Shown: positions 9,853-19,347 of the stretch, piece after piece
How the letters are laid out: each line of letters starts with the position of its first letter
Position numbering within the stretch: the first letter of the stretch is position 1
Origin: Acetobacter sp.
Lineage (GTDB): Bacteria > Pseudomonadota > Alphaproteobacteria > Acetobacterales > Acetobacteraceae
Direction of reading: 5' to 3'
Assembly: GCA_017474285.1 (NCBI GenBank)
Contig: JAFVHT010000023.1
Span: 1-39,658 of the forward strand
Length of the DNA: 39,658 nucleotides
The notes under the pieces: generated by a model
Told to the model about the DNA's origin: nothing
Databases searched by the model: none
What the model saw: only the letters and a program-made list of their open reading frames with translations
Position numbers and translations under genes: made by a program

Positions 9853-10524
9853 GTGTCTCATTTCTTACAAGAAATCTTACAAGAAACGCCTGTTTTAAGA
9901 GAATCCTTACAAAATGGTTCTCCGCAAAAAAAGCGTGTACCTCTTTTCGTCTTAGCTTCAGCTTCGCCACGTCGTCTTACCCTTTTAAACCAAATCGGGA
10001 TAAAACCCGATTGTATTTTACCGGCAGATATTGACGAAACACCACAGTGCCATGAAACTCCGCGCCTTTATGCGCAACGTATGGCGTCGACAAAAGCAGC
10101 GGTTGTTGCGCAAAAACTTTCAGATCCGGCTCTTGTTTTAGCCGCAGACACAGTCGTTGCCCTTGGGCGTAGAATCCTCCCCAAAGCAGAAGAGAAAGAG
10201 ACCGCGCGTGCGTGTCTTACCCAACTTTCAGGACGCCGGCATACTATTTTTACGGCGATCGCTATTGCTCCCTCAGCCTCATGGCCACAAGGACGTTCTG
10301 CGCAACGTTTAGTCAAAAGTACGGTTGCTTTTTCACGCCTTACTGAACAGCATATAACTTTTCTCATCAACGCTGGAGATTGGCAAGGTAAAGCGGGTGG
10401 TTATGCCCTTCAAGGACATGCAGCCGCTTTTATTCGCTTTCTTTCGGGGAGTGCGTCTGCTGTGATTGGTCTTCCTTTATTTGAAACCGCGCAACTCCTT
10501 CGTGGACAAATTGGGCAATGGTAA
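9853..10524 (+). CDS. maf: Maf/YceF/YhdE family nucleotide pyrophosphatase
   Basis: Maf proteins hydrolyse non-canonical or selected nucleoside triphosphates to monophosphates and have been linked to arrest of division. The family signature FVLASASPRRLTLLNQIG is clear, followed by the IDETP segment, VLAADTVVALGRRILPKA, LSGRRHTIFTA, and the C-terminal KAGGYALQGHAA. The start is uncertain. The open frame runs from an ATG at 9778 inside infA, but the family normally begins just before FVLASASPRR. I chose the GTG at 9853, the first start beyond the infA stop, which still leaves about 32 extra residues, and no clear ribosome site is visible. It is followed directly by the RNase G-like gene. Confidence 0.88.
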   Translation: MSHFLQEILQETPVLRESLQNGSPQKKRVPLFVLASASPRRLTLLNQIGIKPDCILPADIDETPQCHETPRLYAQRMASTKAAVVAQKLSDPALVLAADTVVALGRRILPKAEEKETARACLTQLSGRRHTIFTAIAIAPSASWPQGRSAQRLVKSTVAFSRLTEQHITFLINAGDWQGKAGGYALQGHAAAFIRFLSGSASAVIGLPLFETAQLLRGQIGQW

Positions 10525-10548
10525 AGCAATGGTAAAGGTTCTCTCTTG

Positions 10549-11634
10549 GTGAACCCAACCCATTTATATGTGACATCATCTCCCGGTGAAATGCGCCTTG
10601 CCGTTATTGAAGATGATACACTCGTTGATTTTGCTCTTTGGCGACCAGGTGCGCCTGATAACGTTGGTCATCTCTATAGCGGTCGTGTAACAGCCGTTCT
10701 CCCTTCTATGGGAGGTGCTTTTGTACATATTGGACAAAATATTGACGGGTTTTTGCCGATTCCTCAAAGCTGCCCGCCCCTTCTCGAGGGGCAAAAAATT
10801 ACGACACAAATTACCCGTGCTGCTCAAAGAGGAAAAGGGGTTCGCCTTGCCCTTATCAACACCACGCCAGAAGCCCCTATAGGCACATGCCTCTCTTATG
10901 GTCCTACGCCGTTAGAAAGACTTGCCGAACAATGGCCACAAGCCTCCATCAGCGTTGATGCTCCTGCTGTTGCAGCACGTATACCCCAGCCTTTACGCCA
11001 CCGACGAATTCCCGGATTTCTTACCCCTCCGGAAGAGGTTATTGCCGCCTGTGAAGCTCTTGAAGAAGAAGAAATTGCTCTCCCAAAAGGACTCCATGCC
11101 ACCATTACCCAAACGCCTGCTCTTACCGCGATTGACATAGACGCACCCCCTATTTTGGGAAAAATACCCAAACATACCGCCCAATATGAGGCTAATGTCA
11201 ACGCATTTCCGGAGCTCGTACGTCAGATTCGGCTCCGTAATCTCTCTGGCGCGATTGTGATTGACCCCGCAGGGGTGACTTCACACAAACGGCAAACTCT
11301 CCTTGCTCCTATGCGCGCCGCCCTTAAGGCAGACCCTTTGCGTCCGCGTTGCCTCGGTGTTACAGCCCTTGGCCTCATTGAAATTGTACGCACACGGATT
11401 TATCCTCCCCTCACCGAACTTTTGACAAGCGCACACGGGCATGCCTTACGTGCGTTACGCCATATTGTACACCATACTCCCCAAACTACACGCCTACGTT
11501 GTGGATTACGTCTTTTCAACGCCCTTGAACATGATGCCAACGCCCTTGCTGAATGCGCTACGTCTTTAGGACACCCTTTAACCCTTTGTCATGACCCCTC
11601 ACTTCCCGCATTACATTGGATTCCTGAACCATGA
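10549..11634 (+). CDS. rng: Short RNase E/G family ribonuclease (RNase G-like)
   Basis: This protein of about 361 residues is a second RNase E/G family member. It has an N-terminal S1-like region ([22 protein letters not shown], then DGFLPI) and a reduced catalytic domain. The two metal-binding aspartates appear kept, in [10 protein letters not shown] and IVIDPAGV. It lacks the CPxC zinc link that joins subunits in RNase E and RNase G, and the RNA-binding parts are short. Shortened E/G proteins of this kind beside yacG occur in related bacteria; activity here is inferred. The start is GTG 10549 or TTG 10546, with AAAGG just upstream. The stop overlaps the yacG start (ATGA). Confidence 0.8.
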   Translation: MNPTHLYVTSSPGEMRLAVIEDDTLVDFALWRPGAPDNVGHLYSGRVTAVLPSMGGAFVHIGQNIDGFLPIPQSCPPLLEGQKITTQITRAAQRGKGVRLALINTTPEAPIGTCLSYGPTPLERLAEQWPQASISVDAPAVAARIPQPLRHRRIPGFLTPPEEVIAACEALEEEEIALPKGLHATITQTPALTAIDIDAPPILGKIPKHTAQYEANVNAFPELVRQIRLRNLSGAIVIDPAGVTSHKRQTLLAPMRAALKADPLRPRCLGVTALGLIEIVRTRIYPPLTELLTSAHGHALRALRHIVHHTPQTTRLRCGLRLFNALEHDANALAECATSLGHPLTLCHDPSLPALHWIPEP

Positions 11635-11834
11635 CACCGCTTACACCTCCAAAGCACATACCCGATAGCGTCTGCCCGATTTGTCAAAAACCAACGGCTG
11701 TAGAGTTTCGCCCTTTTTGTTCTCGTCGTTGTGCCGATATTGATTTAGGACGTTGGCTTTCGGAAGAGTATCGTGTTCCATCGACCGAAGATTTTCCGCC
11801 TAGCCCAAACAATGAGAGAGAATTTGAAGAGTAG
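11631..11834 (+). CDS. yacG: DNA gyrase inhibitor YacG (zinc-binding)
   Basis: A 67-residue zinc-finger protein of the YacG family; in E. coli YacG binds GyrB and inhibits gyrase. The four zinc ligands are visible as CPIC (C15, C18) and CSRRC (C30, C34), followed by the family's [13 protein letters not shown]. It overlaps the end of the RNase G-like gene by four bases (ATGA), so it is probably translationally coupled. Confidence 0.92.
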   Translation: MTPLTPPKHIPDSVCPICQKPTAVEFRPFCSRRCADIDLGRWLSEEYRVPSTEDFPPSPNNEREFEE

Positions 11835-11946
11835 CCCCTCCCTCATATTGAATAACACCCTTTAACAACTTTAAAGATTTTTCCTGGTTTTTATGTTTTT
11901 TAGCTTCCTCTTTGAAAAATAAAGAAAAAATAAAGAAAAACAGGGC

Positions 11947-11975
11947 TTGACTTCTTTTTAAGGTGTATGTAAGGT
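11947..11975 (+). promoter_or_regulatory. Candidate promoter of tRNA-Phe
   Basis: TTGACT at 11947-11952 and TAAGGT at 11970-11975 are 17 bases apart, about 63 bases upstream of the tRNA. A hairpin in the leader (ACGGGC at about 11999, paired with GCCCGT at about 12019) follows. The same elements recur in the decayed second copy, where the -35 box has become GTGACT. Confidence 0.45.
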
Positions 11976-12038
11976 GCTTACACTCTTAAAGAGAGAAAAA
12001 CGGGCTTTATATGCTTACGCCCGTTATTTGTGTGTTAT

Positions 12039-12114
12039 GCCCAAGTAGCTCAGTCGGTAGAGCATGCGACTGAAAATCGCAGTGTCGGTGGTTCGATTCC
12101 GCCCTTGGGCACCA
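12039..12114 (+). tRNA. tRNA-Phe (anticodon GAA)
   Basis: A 76-base tRNA with encoded CCA. The acceptor GCCCAAG pairs with CTTGGGC, the D arm is GCTC...GAGC, the anticodon arm TGCGA-CTGAAAA-TCGCA gives anticodon GAA, and the T arm GGTGG-TTCGATT-CCGCC is perfect. It is intact and probably the functional copy. A degraded copy lies about 880 bases downstream. Confidence 0.96.
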
Positions 12115-12243
12115 TCCCTTACATCAAAGTCAAATATTTTATTGCTTGCTTCAATAGGTCGTTTACACTTTATATTGTTAAAGTGATTGATGTCGCTATT
12201 TTAACACTATTTACACTATTTCATAGCTCACAAAGGCGTATTC

Positions 12244-12698
12244 ATGGAATTTGACATCTATTGTGACGAAACACTGCCAGACCTTTTTACATCACGTCAA
12301 CCACACGCTCGCTATCTTATGATAGGCGGTCTTTGGATCTCCACAAAGAGACGTCAAGAAGCTAAAGACAAAATTACCGAATTACGGAAACGCCATGCGG
12401 TATGGGGAGAAATGAAATGGACAAAAATTTCTCCCTCAAAACAAGTTTTTTATGAAGACCTGATTGATCTTTTTATGTCTTTTGATACGGAATTGCTGAA
12501 ACAAAAGGAAGTATGTCTTCTTTACAATTACGCGATATTGAAAAAACAAAAACCGATTGTGCACGGAAGTTTTTTGAAACACTTAACCAAAAAATAGAGG
12601 GGCGTAAACTGACCTACGATGTCATTAACAGTTTCGATGAACTCTTAAAAATTGTTCAGAGCCCAACGCGCCAAATGTCAAGCGTTTCAAATGATTGA
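12244..12698 (+). pseudogene. DUF3800 protein remnant, frameshifted
   Basis: The first 117 codons (12244-12597) read like the N-terminal half of a DUF3800 protein: DIYCDET near the start, YLMIGGLWI at about residue 25-33, then LRKRHAVWGEMKWTKIS and a FYEDLIDLFMSFDTEL segment. After about 12505 the frame loses resemblance, and a different frame (open to a TGA at 12698) continues with a Lys-rich helical sequence. DUF3800 proteins normally run past 200 residues in one frame, so this is a broken gene. An AAAGG lies just upstream of the ATG. DUF3800 proteins are common in mobile and defence regions; their function is not settled. It lies between the two copies of the tRNA-Phe region. Confidence 0.65.
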
Positions 12699-12704
12699 CG
12701 TTAG

Positions 12705-12990
12705 GGCGAGTAAACAACATTAAACAATGCCTTTTAATAACTTAAAGAATTTCTCTCTATTTTTTTGTTTTTTGCTTTTTTAGAAAACCTCTTTGAAAAA
12801 AGAAGAGTGACTTTTTTTTAAGGCGTGTGTAAGGTGTTTTACACTCTTAAAGCAACACGGGTTTATACGCTTATGCCCGTTATTGGTTTACTATGCCCTG
12901 ATAACCCAGCCAACAGTCACTCAGTCGAAAGAGCATACGACTAAAAATCACAGTATCATAATGTCGATAGTTCTCCCTTTATTTTTTACT
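12705..12990 (+). repeat. Direct repeat copy 2: decayed copy of the tRNA-Phe region
   Basis: This is a diverged duplicate of 11836-12118. It keeps CCTCTTTGAAAA, GACTTTTTTTTAAGG, TGTAAGGTG, TTACACTCTTAAAG, CGGGTTTATA...GCCCGTTATT and TATGCCC in the same order, then runs into a damaged tRNA. The repeats bracket only the DUF3800 remnant and lie at the left edge of the phosphorothioation operon. Confidence 0.65.
12915..12982 (+). pseudogene. Decayed tRNA-Phe copy
   Basis: CTCAGTCGAAAGAGCATACGACTAAAAATCACAG-type sequence aligns with the body of the intact tRNA-Phe. The acceptor arm no longer pairs, the anticodon stem has mismatches (TACGA against TCACA), the anticodon position reads AAA instead of GAA, the T arm is damaged and the 3' CCA is missing. 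It should not be functional. Confidence 0.6.
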
Positions 12991-13019
12991 CTTATTATTT
13001 AAGGTTTAACAATAAACAT

Positions 13020-14171
13020 ATGCCACACGCTCAACTTCCATTGATTTATCTTGACAATAACGCGACGACTAAACCCGCACCAGAAGTCATTACTGCTATG
13101 GTACAAGGATTAGAAACAAAATGGGCTAACCCTTCAAGTATTCATGGATTAGGGCAAGAAACAGCACGAGCACTTACACAAGCACGAACACAAATTGCCC
13201 AACTACTTGGCATTGAGACAGAACGAATCGTGTTTACTTCTGGTGCCACTGAAGCTAATGAAGCCATTATGCGTTATTATGCAAATCGTGGGGCAATGCT
13301 TATTACGTCGGCCGCAGAACATCCTGCAATAACAGGGTATTACTTAAAATACAAACCTCAACACGTATATTTTGTGCCTCTCGATAAAGAAGGTCGTTGG
13401 CACATAGAGGATCTAGAAAAAACTCTTAACAAGATCACAGGACAAAAGTTAATAGCCTTCGCATTAGCCCATGGTGAGACAGGTGTTTTACAAGATCTCA
13501 ACGCTCTACAAACCTTAGCATTACAATATCGTGCTAATTTCCTTGTTGATGCCTCACAAGCCGTTGGACGCATAGACGTAAATCCCCCTCCAACAGGATA
13601 TTTTTCTTTTTCTGGACATAAACTTCATGGACCAAAAGGTATAGGCGTTTTAGTCTATCCTGAAAACACCCATGGCATAACTATTGCCGTGGGTGGGAAA
13701 CAAGAAGAAGGACGCCGTGGCGGTACAGAAAACGTACCCGGCATTATCGGACTTGGTATTGCTTGTGATTTACGTTACCGCTTCCTAACGCATACCCATA
13801 CTTACTTACAACACCTACGAGACCTTTTTGAAAAACTTATATTAGACTCTCTTTCAGACAAAGTAAGCGTTAACAGCATTAACGCCTCTCGTATACCCAA
13901 TACAAGTCATTTAACATTCCACGGGATAGATGGTATGGCGCTCGTTGCTCGATTAGAAGAAAGAAATATTTTTTGTTCACAAGTATCGGCTTGTTCATCA
14001 GGGAGTCCAGAACCCTCGCCTACACTACTTGCTATGGGACGATCACATGAAGACGCTTTTTCAAGTGTTCGCTTTGCTTTGAGCATCAATAACACAAGAA
14101 CAGATATTGAAACTGCGGCACGAGTTATAGTAGAAGAAGTAAAGTACCTTCGTACAATTATAAGCCTTTAA
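13020..14171 (+). CDS. sspA: Cysteine desulfurase of the phosphorothioation system (SspA/DndA role)
   Basis: This PLP enzyme takes sulfur from cysteine. As first gene of the operon it most likely supplies sulfur for DNA backbone modification rather than Fe-S assembly. The 383 residues show the NifS/IscS fold: LDNNATTKP at the N-terminus, TSGATEAN near residue 75, SAAEHPA (PLP-stacking His), FLVDASQAVG, the PLP lysine K201 in FSGHKLHGPKG, the RRGGTENVPGI segment, and the catalytic cysteine C325 in SACSSG. A weak AAGG lies 14-18 bases before the ATG. A 31-base AT-rich gap with repeated TTAATTAA-like sequence separates it from sspB. A general IscS role cannot be excluded, but no isc or suf partners are nearby. 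Confidence 0.88.
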   Translation: MPHAQLPLIYLDNNATTKPAPEVITAMVQGLETKWANPSSIHGLGQETARALTQARTQIAQLLGIETERIVFTSGATEANEAIMRYYANRGAMLITSAAEHPAITGYYLKYKPQHVYFVPLDKEGRWHIEDLEKTLNKITGQKLIAFALAHGETGVLQDLNALQTLALQYRANFLVDASQAVGRIDVNPPPTGYFSFSGHKLHGPKGIGVLVYPENTHGITIAVGGKQEEGRRGGTENVPGIIGLGIACDLRYRFLTHTHTYLQHLRDLFEKLILDSLSDKVSVNSINASRIPNTSHLTFHGIDGMALVARLEERNIFCSQVSACSSGSPEPSPTLLAMGRSHEDAFSSVRFALSINNTRTDIETAARVIVEEVKYLRTIISL

Positions 14172-14202
14172 TTAATTTAATTAATTTAGTATAGTATTAA
14201 GC

Positions 14203-15104
14203 ATGAAACTAAAACTTGGCGGACATGAGACTTTCTACCTCCGTGCTGGTTGGTTGACAAAAGGTCTTTTATATCTGAACAAAAAAAATGAAGGTACATT
14301 TTCAACCACTGAGGCAGCCGATTATCTAGGGGTTGGTAGTAATATGGCTAAATCAATTGGTTATTGGCTTGTAACAACAGGACTTGCAACCCGCAAAACT
14401 CGTATGCTCCCATGAGCCTAACCGAATTTGGAGAAACCGTTGCACAATATGACCCTTATATGGTTGATCTTGGCACTTGGTGGCTCATCCATGCCGTGGC
14501 GATGACTTCTCAAATAAACGCATCGCTTTCATGGTTTTTCTTACCACAACGAGAACGGCGTATTGATCGGTCTGTTTTAATTAAAACACTACAAGATGAT
14601 TTATTACAATACGGCACAAAACCAACTCTAAAAATAGTACAACGTGAAGTTGCCGCTATTATGCATACTTATGCCGTACCAATTCCTAGACCCCAAAGTG
14701 ACCCAGAAGATAACATTAGCTCTCCTTTTTCACGGCTTGCTTTGTGGCAATATCTACGCAATACAGACCATTTTGAGCGATCCACACCAACACCAGTACC
14801 ACCAGAAGCACTTGGGATCATTTTATCAGCCCTTAGTCAAGATTGTTCTTGCCATCATGTTGAACGTAAAACACACCAAGAAATCAATCTCAAAAACCAT
14901 ATCCTCTTACGCGCATGCACATTCCTAGGTCAGTCTTTTCAAGCCCTTCTGACCCTTGCTACAACAGGTGAGAACATCCTTGGAAAAGAAATTTTGACAA
15001 CACAAACTACGACAAATGAGCGTTTTATTTTTTTCCAAAGTATGCCTGCAGCCGATTGGGCTCGGACTTTCTATAACCGATTCACTCTAAGAAATATCGC
15101 CTAA
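14203..15104 (+). pseudogene. sspB: SspB-like DUF4007 protein, split by a frameshift
   Basis: Two consecutive frames together make one DUF4007 protein. In the SspABCD system SspB nicks DNA and acts in modification. Part one (14203-14415) holds the N-terminal winged-helix sequence, including LGGHETFYLRAGWL and VGSNMAKSIGYWLVTTGL. Part two (read from about 14412 to 15104) holds SLTEFGETV, DPYMVDLGTWWLIH and the rest. Adding one base in CTCCCATGA (for example CCC to CCCC) would rejoin them as one protein of about 300 residues. The break creates a TGA/ATG overlap (ATGA at 14412-14415), so part two could be made by re-initiation as MSLTEF. It ends in a TAATG overlap with sspC. Mutation, a split two-subunit form and a sequencing error all remain possible. 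Confidence 0.75.
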
Positions 15105-18100
15105 TGGGATATACACATTTTTTACCCTCTATTCACATTGAAGATGACCGTCAACGATCAGATATTATTACGGCGTATCGCCCAACACACAAGACATTAC
15201 AAGTTATTCGTGCTATCTGTGGGTTAAAACGGAGTACAGCAACGCATATTGTTGGCCCTTATGGTTCAGGAAAATCTCTCGCTGCTCTTATCGGTATTAC
15301 GCTTATTTCCCCAGAGAATATTACCCCTGAAAAAGCGTCCCTCTTACACACCCTCCATCAACGTATTGACCCTATAGCGCCTGATCTTATTGCTGATCAA
15401 CTTAATAAAATAAATCCATCGCAAATAGTATTGTTACATGGCTCTTATGATAATCTTGCAGCAACACTTGCCGAATGTGCAAATGTGCCTCTTGGTTCAT
15501 TAAAACAAGTTTTAGCTGAGATTCTTAAACAAGCCCATACCCATAATATAGCAAGAATTGCCATCGTATGGGATGAGTTTGGCCAACATTTAGAAACACT
15601 TGCACGTAAAGATCGTTCAGAAGGTTTTTTTGACTTACAAACTCTTGCAGAGTGGGTTGTACGACAGTCAAACCCAAGAGTAACGCTGACAACACTCATG
15701 CACCATGGTATTCATCATTATACCCAATGCATCTCACAGGTAGCACAATCCTCTTGGAAAAAAATTGAGGGACGCTTTGACACGTTCACTTTTTTTGATG
15801 ATACTGTAGAGATGCTTGAGATGATTGCAGAAACACTTAATGCGTCAGACATAAAACCTAGTGATGCCGCCCTTGCCCGGGCGCGATCAGCTGGGTTTTT
15901 CACCCATATTCTCGATAACACACAATTAGCGTCAATCCTTGCACGTACTACGCCACTAACCCCTGCAGCGTTACAAACGCTACCTTGTATTGCATCCCAT
16001 GTCGCACAAGCAGAACGAACACTTTTCCAGTTCCTCTCTACTATAACAACAAAACATGATACACCTGTTGGCGTTGATACGCTCTATGATTACTTTGCTC
16101 CGGCTATGCGAGCAGATAGAGGAACAGGTGGTGCTTATCGTTGTTTTATTGAAGCAGAAACAGCTCTCTCCTATACAAAAACAGATCTCGAACGTCAAAT
16201 TATTAAAACAATAGCCCTTTTAAAACTTGGTCGTCATGCAGAACAAGTACAATTGCCTTTAGCCCGCCTTATTTATGCCCTTTCAGAGAATACTCATCAA
16301 AAAGCATTGAACTACCCCCCCCCGATACATATCATAACGATATAGAATCAAGTATCAGAGCATTACTAAAGCGCAAAATACTTTTACACCGTCGTAGATT
16401 AGATGACATATTACTTTGGCATGGTACTGATCTTGACCTCGATCAAATCATTAGTGAGGAATCTCAGCGTGCACAATTAGTCATTAGTAATACACTCTCT
16501 CGCGTTTTAGAGCAGTTTTGCCCGCCTAATACTTATATAGCACCTTCTTATAATTATACTCATAAAATTACCCGTTTTGCCCGCGCACGCTTTATTTGTG
16601 CTACCGATCTTACATCAACACATGCGTTAAAAACCTTATGCACAGAAGCCGAAGCGGAAGACGCCCTTGTTGCTCTCGTTATTGATGCCTCGGTAGAACG
16701 ACATGATCTGATAGAGATCGCTCAAGGAAAAGACATTCCTCCCTCTCTTATTATCGCTTTACCACGCCAATTAGCAGAAATCTGCCCTATTCTTGCCGAA
16801 CTTACAGGGATAGAAACACTTCTTAACCGTCATGATCTCCTCGATCAAGACCCACGCATTGCTTACGAATTACGAGAACGAAAAGCCGAAACAGAAGCTG
16901 TATTGCACCAAATCCTTGAAAATCTTACAAATCCTGATCGAGGGGAAGTTGTTTGGATCTCTAAACACAAACTTTATAAGTTTACAAAAAATAATGATAC
17001 GCCAACAACGCCTGTAGGAGAAATTCTTTCTCATATTTTTAAAGAACGCTTTTTTCAAACACCTATTATCGCTAATGAACAAATTATCCGTCATAAAATA
17101 TCAACCGCCACACGCTCTGCCCGTAAGCGTTGTATGTCAGCGATTATCGAACACACCGGTAAACCTTCATTAGGTTATACGGCCCATCAAACATCGTCTG
17201 ATGCTTCACTATATAGAACAGTTCTTGAACATACTGGATTATATAAAAACACAGAAACCCTCTGCCATTGGCGCACGCCCAAAGAGATTCAATCGTACCC
17301 CATTTACTTCGCTTGGACCAAAATTGAAGAGTTTTTTACGCTCCCCCACCCACATCGCCACGCCAAAAGCGTTGAGCATTTTATCAATACCCTTATAGCT
17401 CCACCTATTGGCCTTCGCAAAGGCGTGCTTCCCCTTTTGCTTGCAGCAGGCATAATCGCTTTTGGCAAAGCACTTGCTTTACCGAAAATCATCAATGGTT
17501 CTGCGTTGTATGTCGATGACATTCAACCTAGTCTTATTGAAGAAATCTGCGAAAAACCAAACCTGTTTGAACTTGAAGTACTAACACTGACTGATGAGCA
17601 AAAAAATAATCTCTCTATCATGATCGAATGCCTTACTCAAGGGGATACTGATGAGCAAGAACCAGATTTGATAAGAAGACTATACGATGCCTTACTCAAA
17701 TGGAAAAAACACCTTCCATCCCAAGCCTTAACAACACAAAACCTAGGTCAAAACGCCAATATTTTACAGCCTATATTAGGCCAAACTTATTTTGATCCAG
17801 TACATTTTTTATTCAAAGAACTTCCTATAGCCCTAAAAGAAACCCAAGTTTTAAGTCTAAAAACCGTTGACGTTTTTAAGCAGGCTATTTGTGAAATCGA
17901 AAATGTTTTATCAACTCTCTCAAAATCTGCCGTCCAAATTGCTACAACACTTTTTAATAACCGATTAAATAACCCCTCTAAAAATCAACAACGCTCACTT
18001 CTCACTGCTGCATCAGAATGGGTTTCTCACATTCCTTTTGAAAACAAGGCTCTTACCAAAGCGCTCGGGTTTGAAAACGGCATTATAAAACAAGCACGTC

Positions 18101-18453
18101 AATTACAGCACCAATTACAGGCACACACCGCTGAAGAGGAACAAAAAAACGAACGCGATTTTGTCAATAAACTGAGCCTTATTCTTATTCAAAAAGAACT
18201 TGAAGAGTGGGACGACAAAACTCTCACTCTCTTTCAGGATCACCTTGAGCAAACATTAACACATATTGAAGAGACAAGTCTAAAACACATAGACCTCGAC
18301 ACTACGTTCAGCCCTCTTCTCTATAATAAACTTGCAGCATTTTTTAACACGTATAGTGATCAAATAGGGGCTGACCGTCTCATGCACTATCTTAACGAGA
18401 TCCGCACAACGGCAAACGTCACTCATCCAGAGCAAAAGAAAACGACGCCATGA
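15104..18453 (+). pseudogene. sspC: SspC-like ATPase, frame interrupted at a run of nine C
   Basis: SspC is the ATPase partner in single-strand phosphorothioation. The N-terminal part (15104-16345, 413 codons) carries a Walker A motif GPYGSGKS at residues 51-58 and a Walker B-like IVWDEFG with D157/E158. At C9 (16315-16323) the frame runs into a TAG. The other frame picks up directly after the C run at GAT 16324 and stays open to 18453, continuing helical sequence (ESSIRALLKRKI, then LDDILLWHGTDLDLDQ). With 7 or 10 C the gene would be one open frame of about 1,116 codons. It begins in the TAATG of sspB and ends in ATGA with sspD. Family assignment rests on the P-loop and on its place between sspB and sspD. 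Confidence 0.72.
16315..16323 (+). repeat. Poly-C tract (C9) at the sspC frameshift
   Basis: Nine consecutive C bases, coding for Pro-Pro-Pro in the upstream frame, mark the exact point where the upstream and downstream frames of sspC part. Length changes by slipped-strand mispairing would switch the gene: 7 or 10 C restores the frame, and 9 C leaves it off. Confidence 0.8.
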
Positions 18454-19337
18454 CATCTATTCATCTTTCACAAGCCGTTCAAGACCTCTCACGACGTCAC
18501 ATTATTCCACTTAGCGGTGGCAAAGATTCTACGGCCTTAGCTGTATATATGCTTGAGCATTATAGTTCTCTTCCTCTCGAATTTGTTTTTACCGACACAG
18601 GCGCAGAACTTCCTGAAACATACAGCTATTTGCGCCGTTTTGAGGCTATTTTTGGTATCAAAATTATCCGTATATCAGCACTTGATCTCCCTGAATTACG
18701 AGTACGATCAAAAAACGGTCGCAGATCACCTTTCGATGTTTTTCTCAATGAAGTCTATTCAGGATTTCTTCCAAGCCCACAAATACGTTGGTGTACGCGT
18801 ATGCTCAAAATCAAACCTTTCGAGCATTTTATCAATAATGAAAATGCTTATTCCTATATCGGTATTCGCGCTGATGAAAACCGCGAAGGTTTTCGAAGCA
18901 CAACAACGAAATCTGATTATAAAAACAGCAAAACTTACAACAAAACAGAAGGCAAAACAGAGCGAGGAAAACCCGTTGTGTTTTCCCATTTAGGTAATAT
19001 TTTACCCGTTTACCCCTTAAAAGATATTGGCTTTGGCCTGCGTGATGTCAACAACTTACTTATTAACAGCGGGCTAGGGCTTCCTACCTATTATCAATGG
19101 CGGTCACGATCAGGGTGCTATTTTTGCTTCTACCAACAAATTGGAGAATGGCAAGGTCTGAAAATCCACCATCCTGATCTCTTCGAAGCTGCCAAAGCCT
19201 ATGAAATAACAAAACCTAACGGACGCAAATTTACTTGGTCCCAACATCGCTCATTAGAAGAATTAGAAAAAATCCACAAGCGTTATACGCTGTCAACAAA
19301 TGAAGCGCAAAACGGCTGCGCTATTTGCCACTTATGA
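18450..19337 (+). CDS. sspD: DndC-like phosphorothioation sulfurtransferase (SspD)
   Basis: A PAPS-reductase-family ATP pyrophosphatase that should activate DNA for sulfur insertion. The PP-loop SGGKDST lies at residues 22-28. Cysteines that could hold an iron-sulfur cluster, as in DndC, are C115 (RWCTRM), C223 and C226 (GCYFC), and C290 and C293 (GCAIC) near the C-terminus. VFTDTGAELPETY at about residues 46-58 and IGIRADENREG at about 138-147 are typical of the DndC/PAPS-reductase group. At 295 residues it is the size of SspD rather than the longer DndC. Its ATG overlaps the sspC stop (ATGA), so the two are coupled. It is intact. Confidence 0.87.
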   Translation: MTSIHLSQAVQDLSRRHIIPLSGGKDSTALAVYMLEHYSSLPLEFVFTDTGAELPETYSYLRRFEAIFGIKIIRISALDLPELRVRSKNGRRSPFDVFLNEVYSGFLPSPQIRWCTRMLKIKPFEHFINNENAYSYIGIRADENREGFRSTTTKSDYKNSKTYNKTEGKTERGKPVVFSHLGNILPVYPLKDIGFGLRDVNNLLINSGLGLPTYYQWRSRSGCYFCFYQQIGEWQGLKIHHPDLFEAAKAYEITKPNGRKFTWSQHRSLEELEKIHKRYTLSTNEAQNGCAICHL

Positions 19338-19347
19338 AACACACATC

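Larger units (their letters stand above)
11836..12118 (+). repeat. Direct repeat copy 1: tRNA-Phe with its upstream region
   Basis: The region from just after yacG through tRNA-Phe is repeated, in diverged form, at about 12705-12990. Shared blocks in the same order are CTCTTTGAAAA, GACTTCTTTTTAAGG with TGTAAGGTG, TTACACTCTTAAAG, a CGGG...CCCGTTATT hairpin, TATGCCC, and the tRNA body. This copy holds the intact tRNA. Confidence 0.7.

Noticed and set aside
16313..16345. Programmed ribosomal frameshift in sspC
   Set aside because: Not excluded, but the site is a simple C9 run with no obvious downstream stimulatory structure seen by eye. Slippage of DNA or RNA polymerase, or a sequencing error, explains it more simply.
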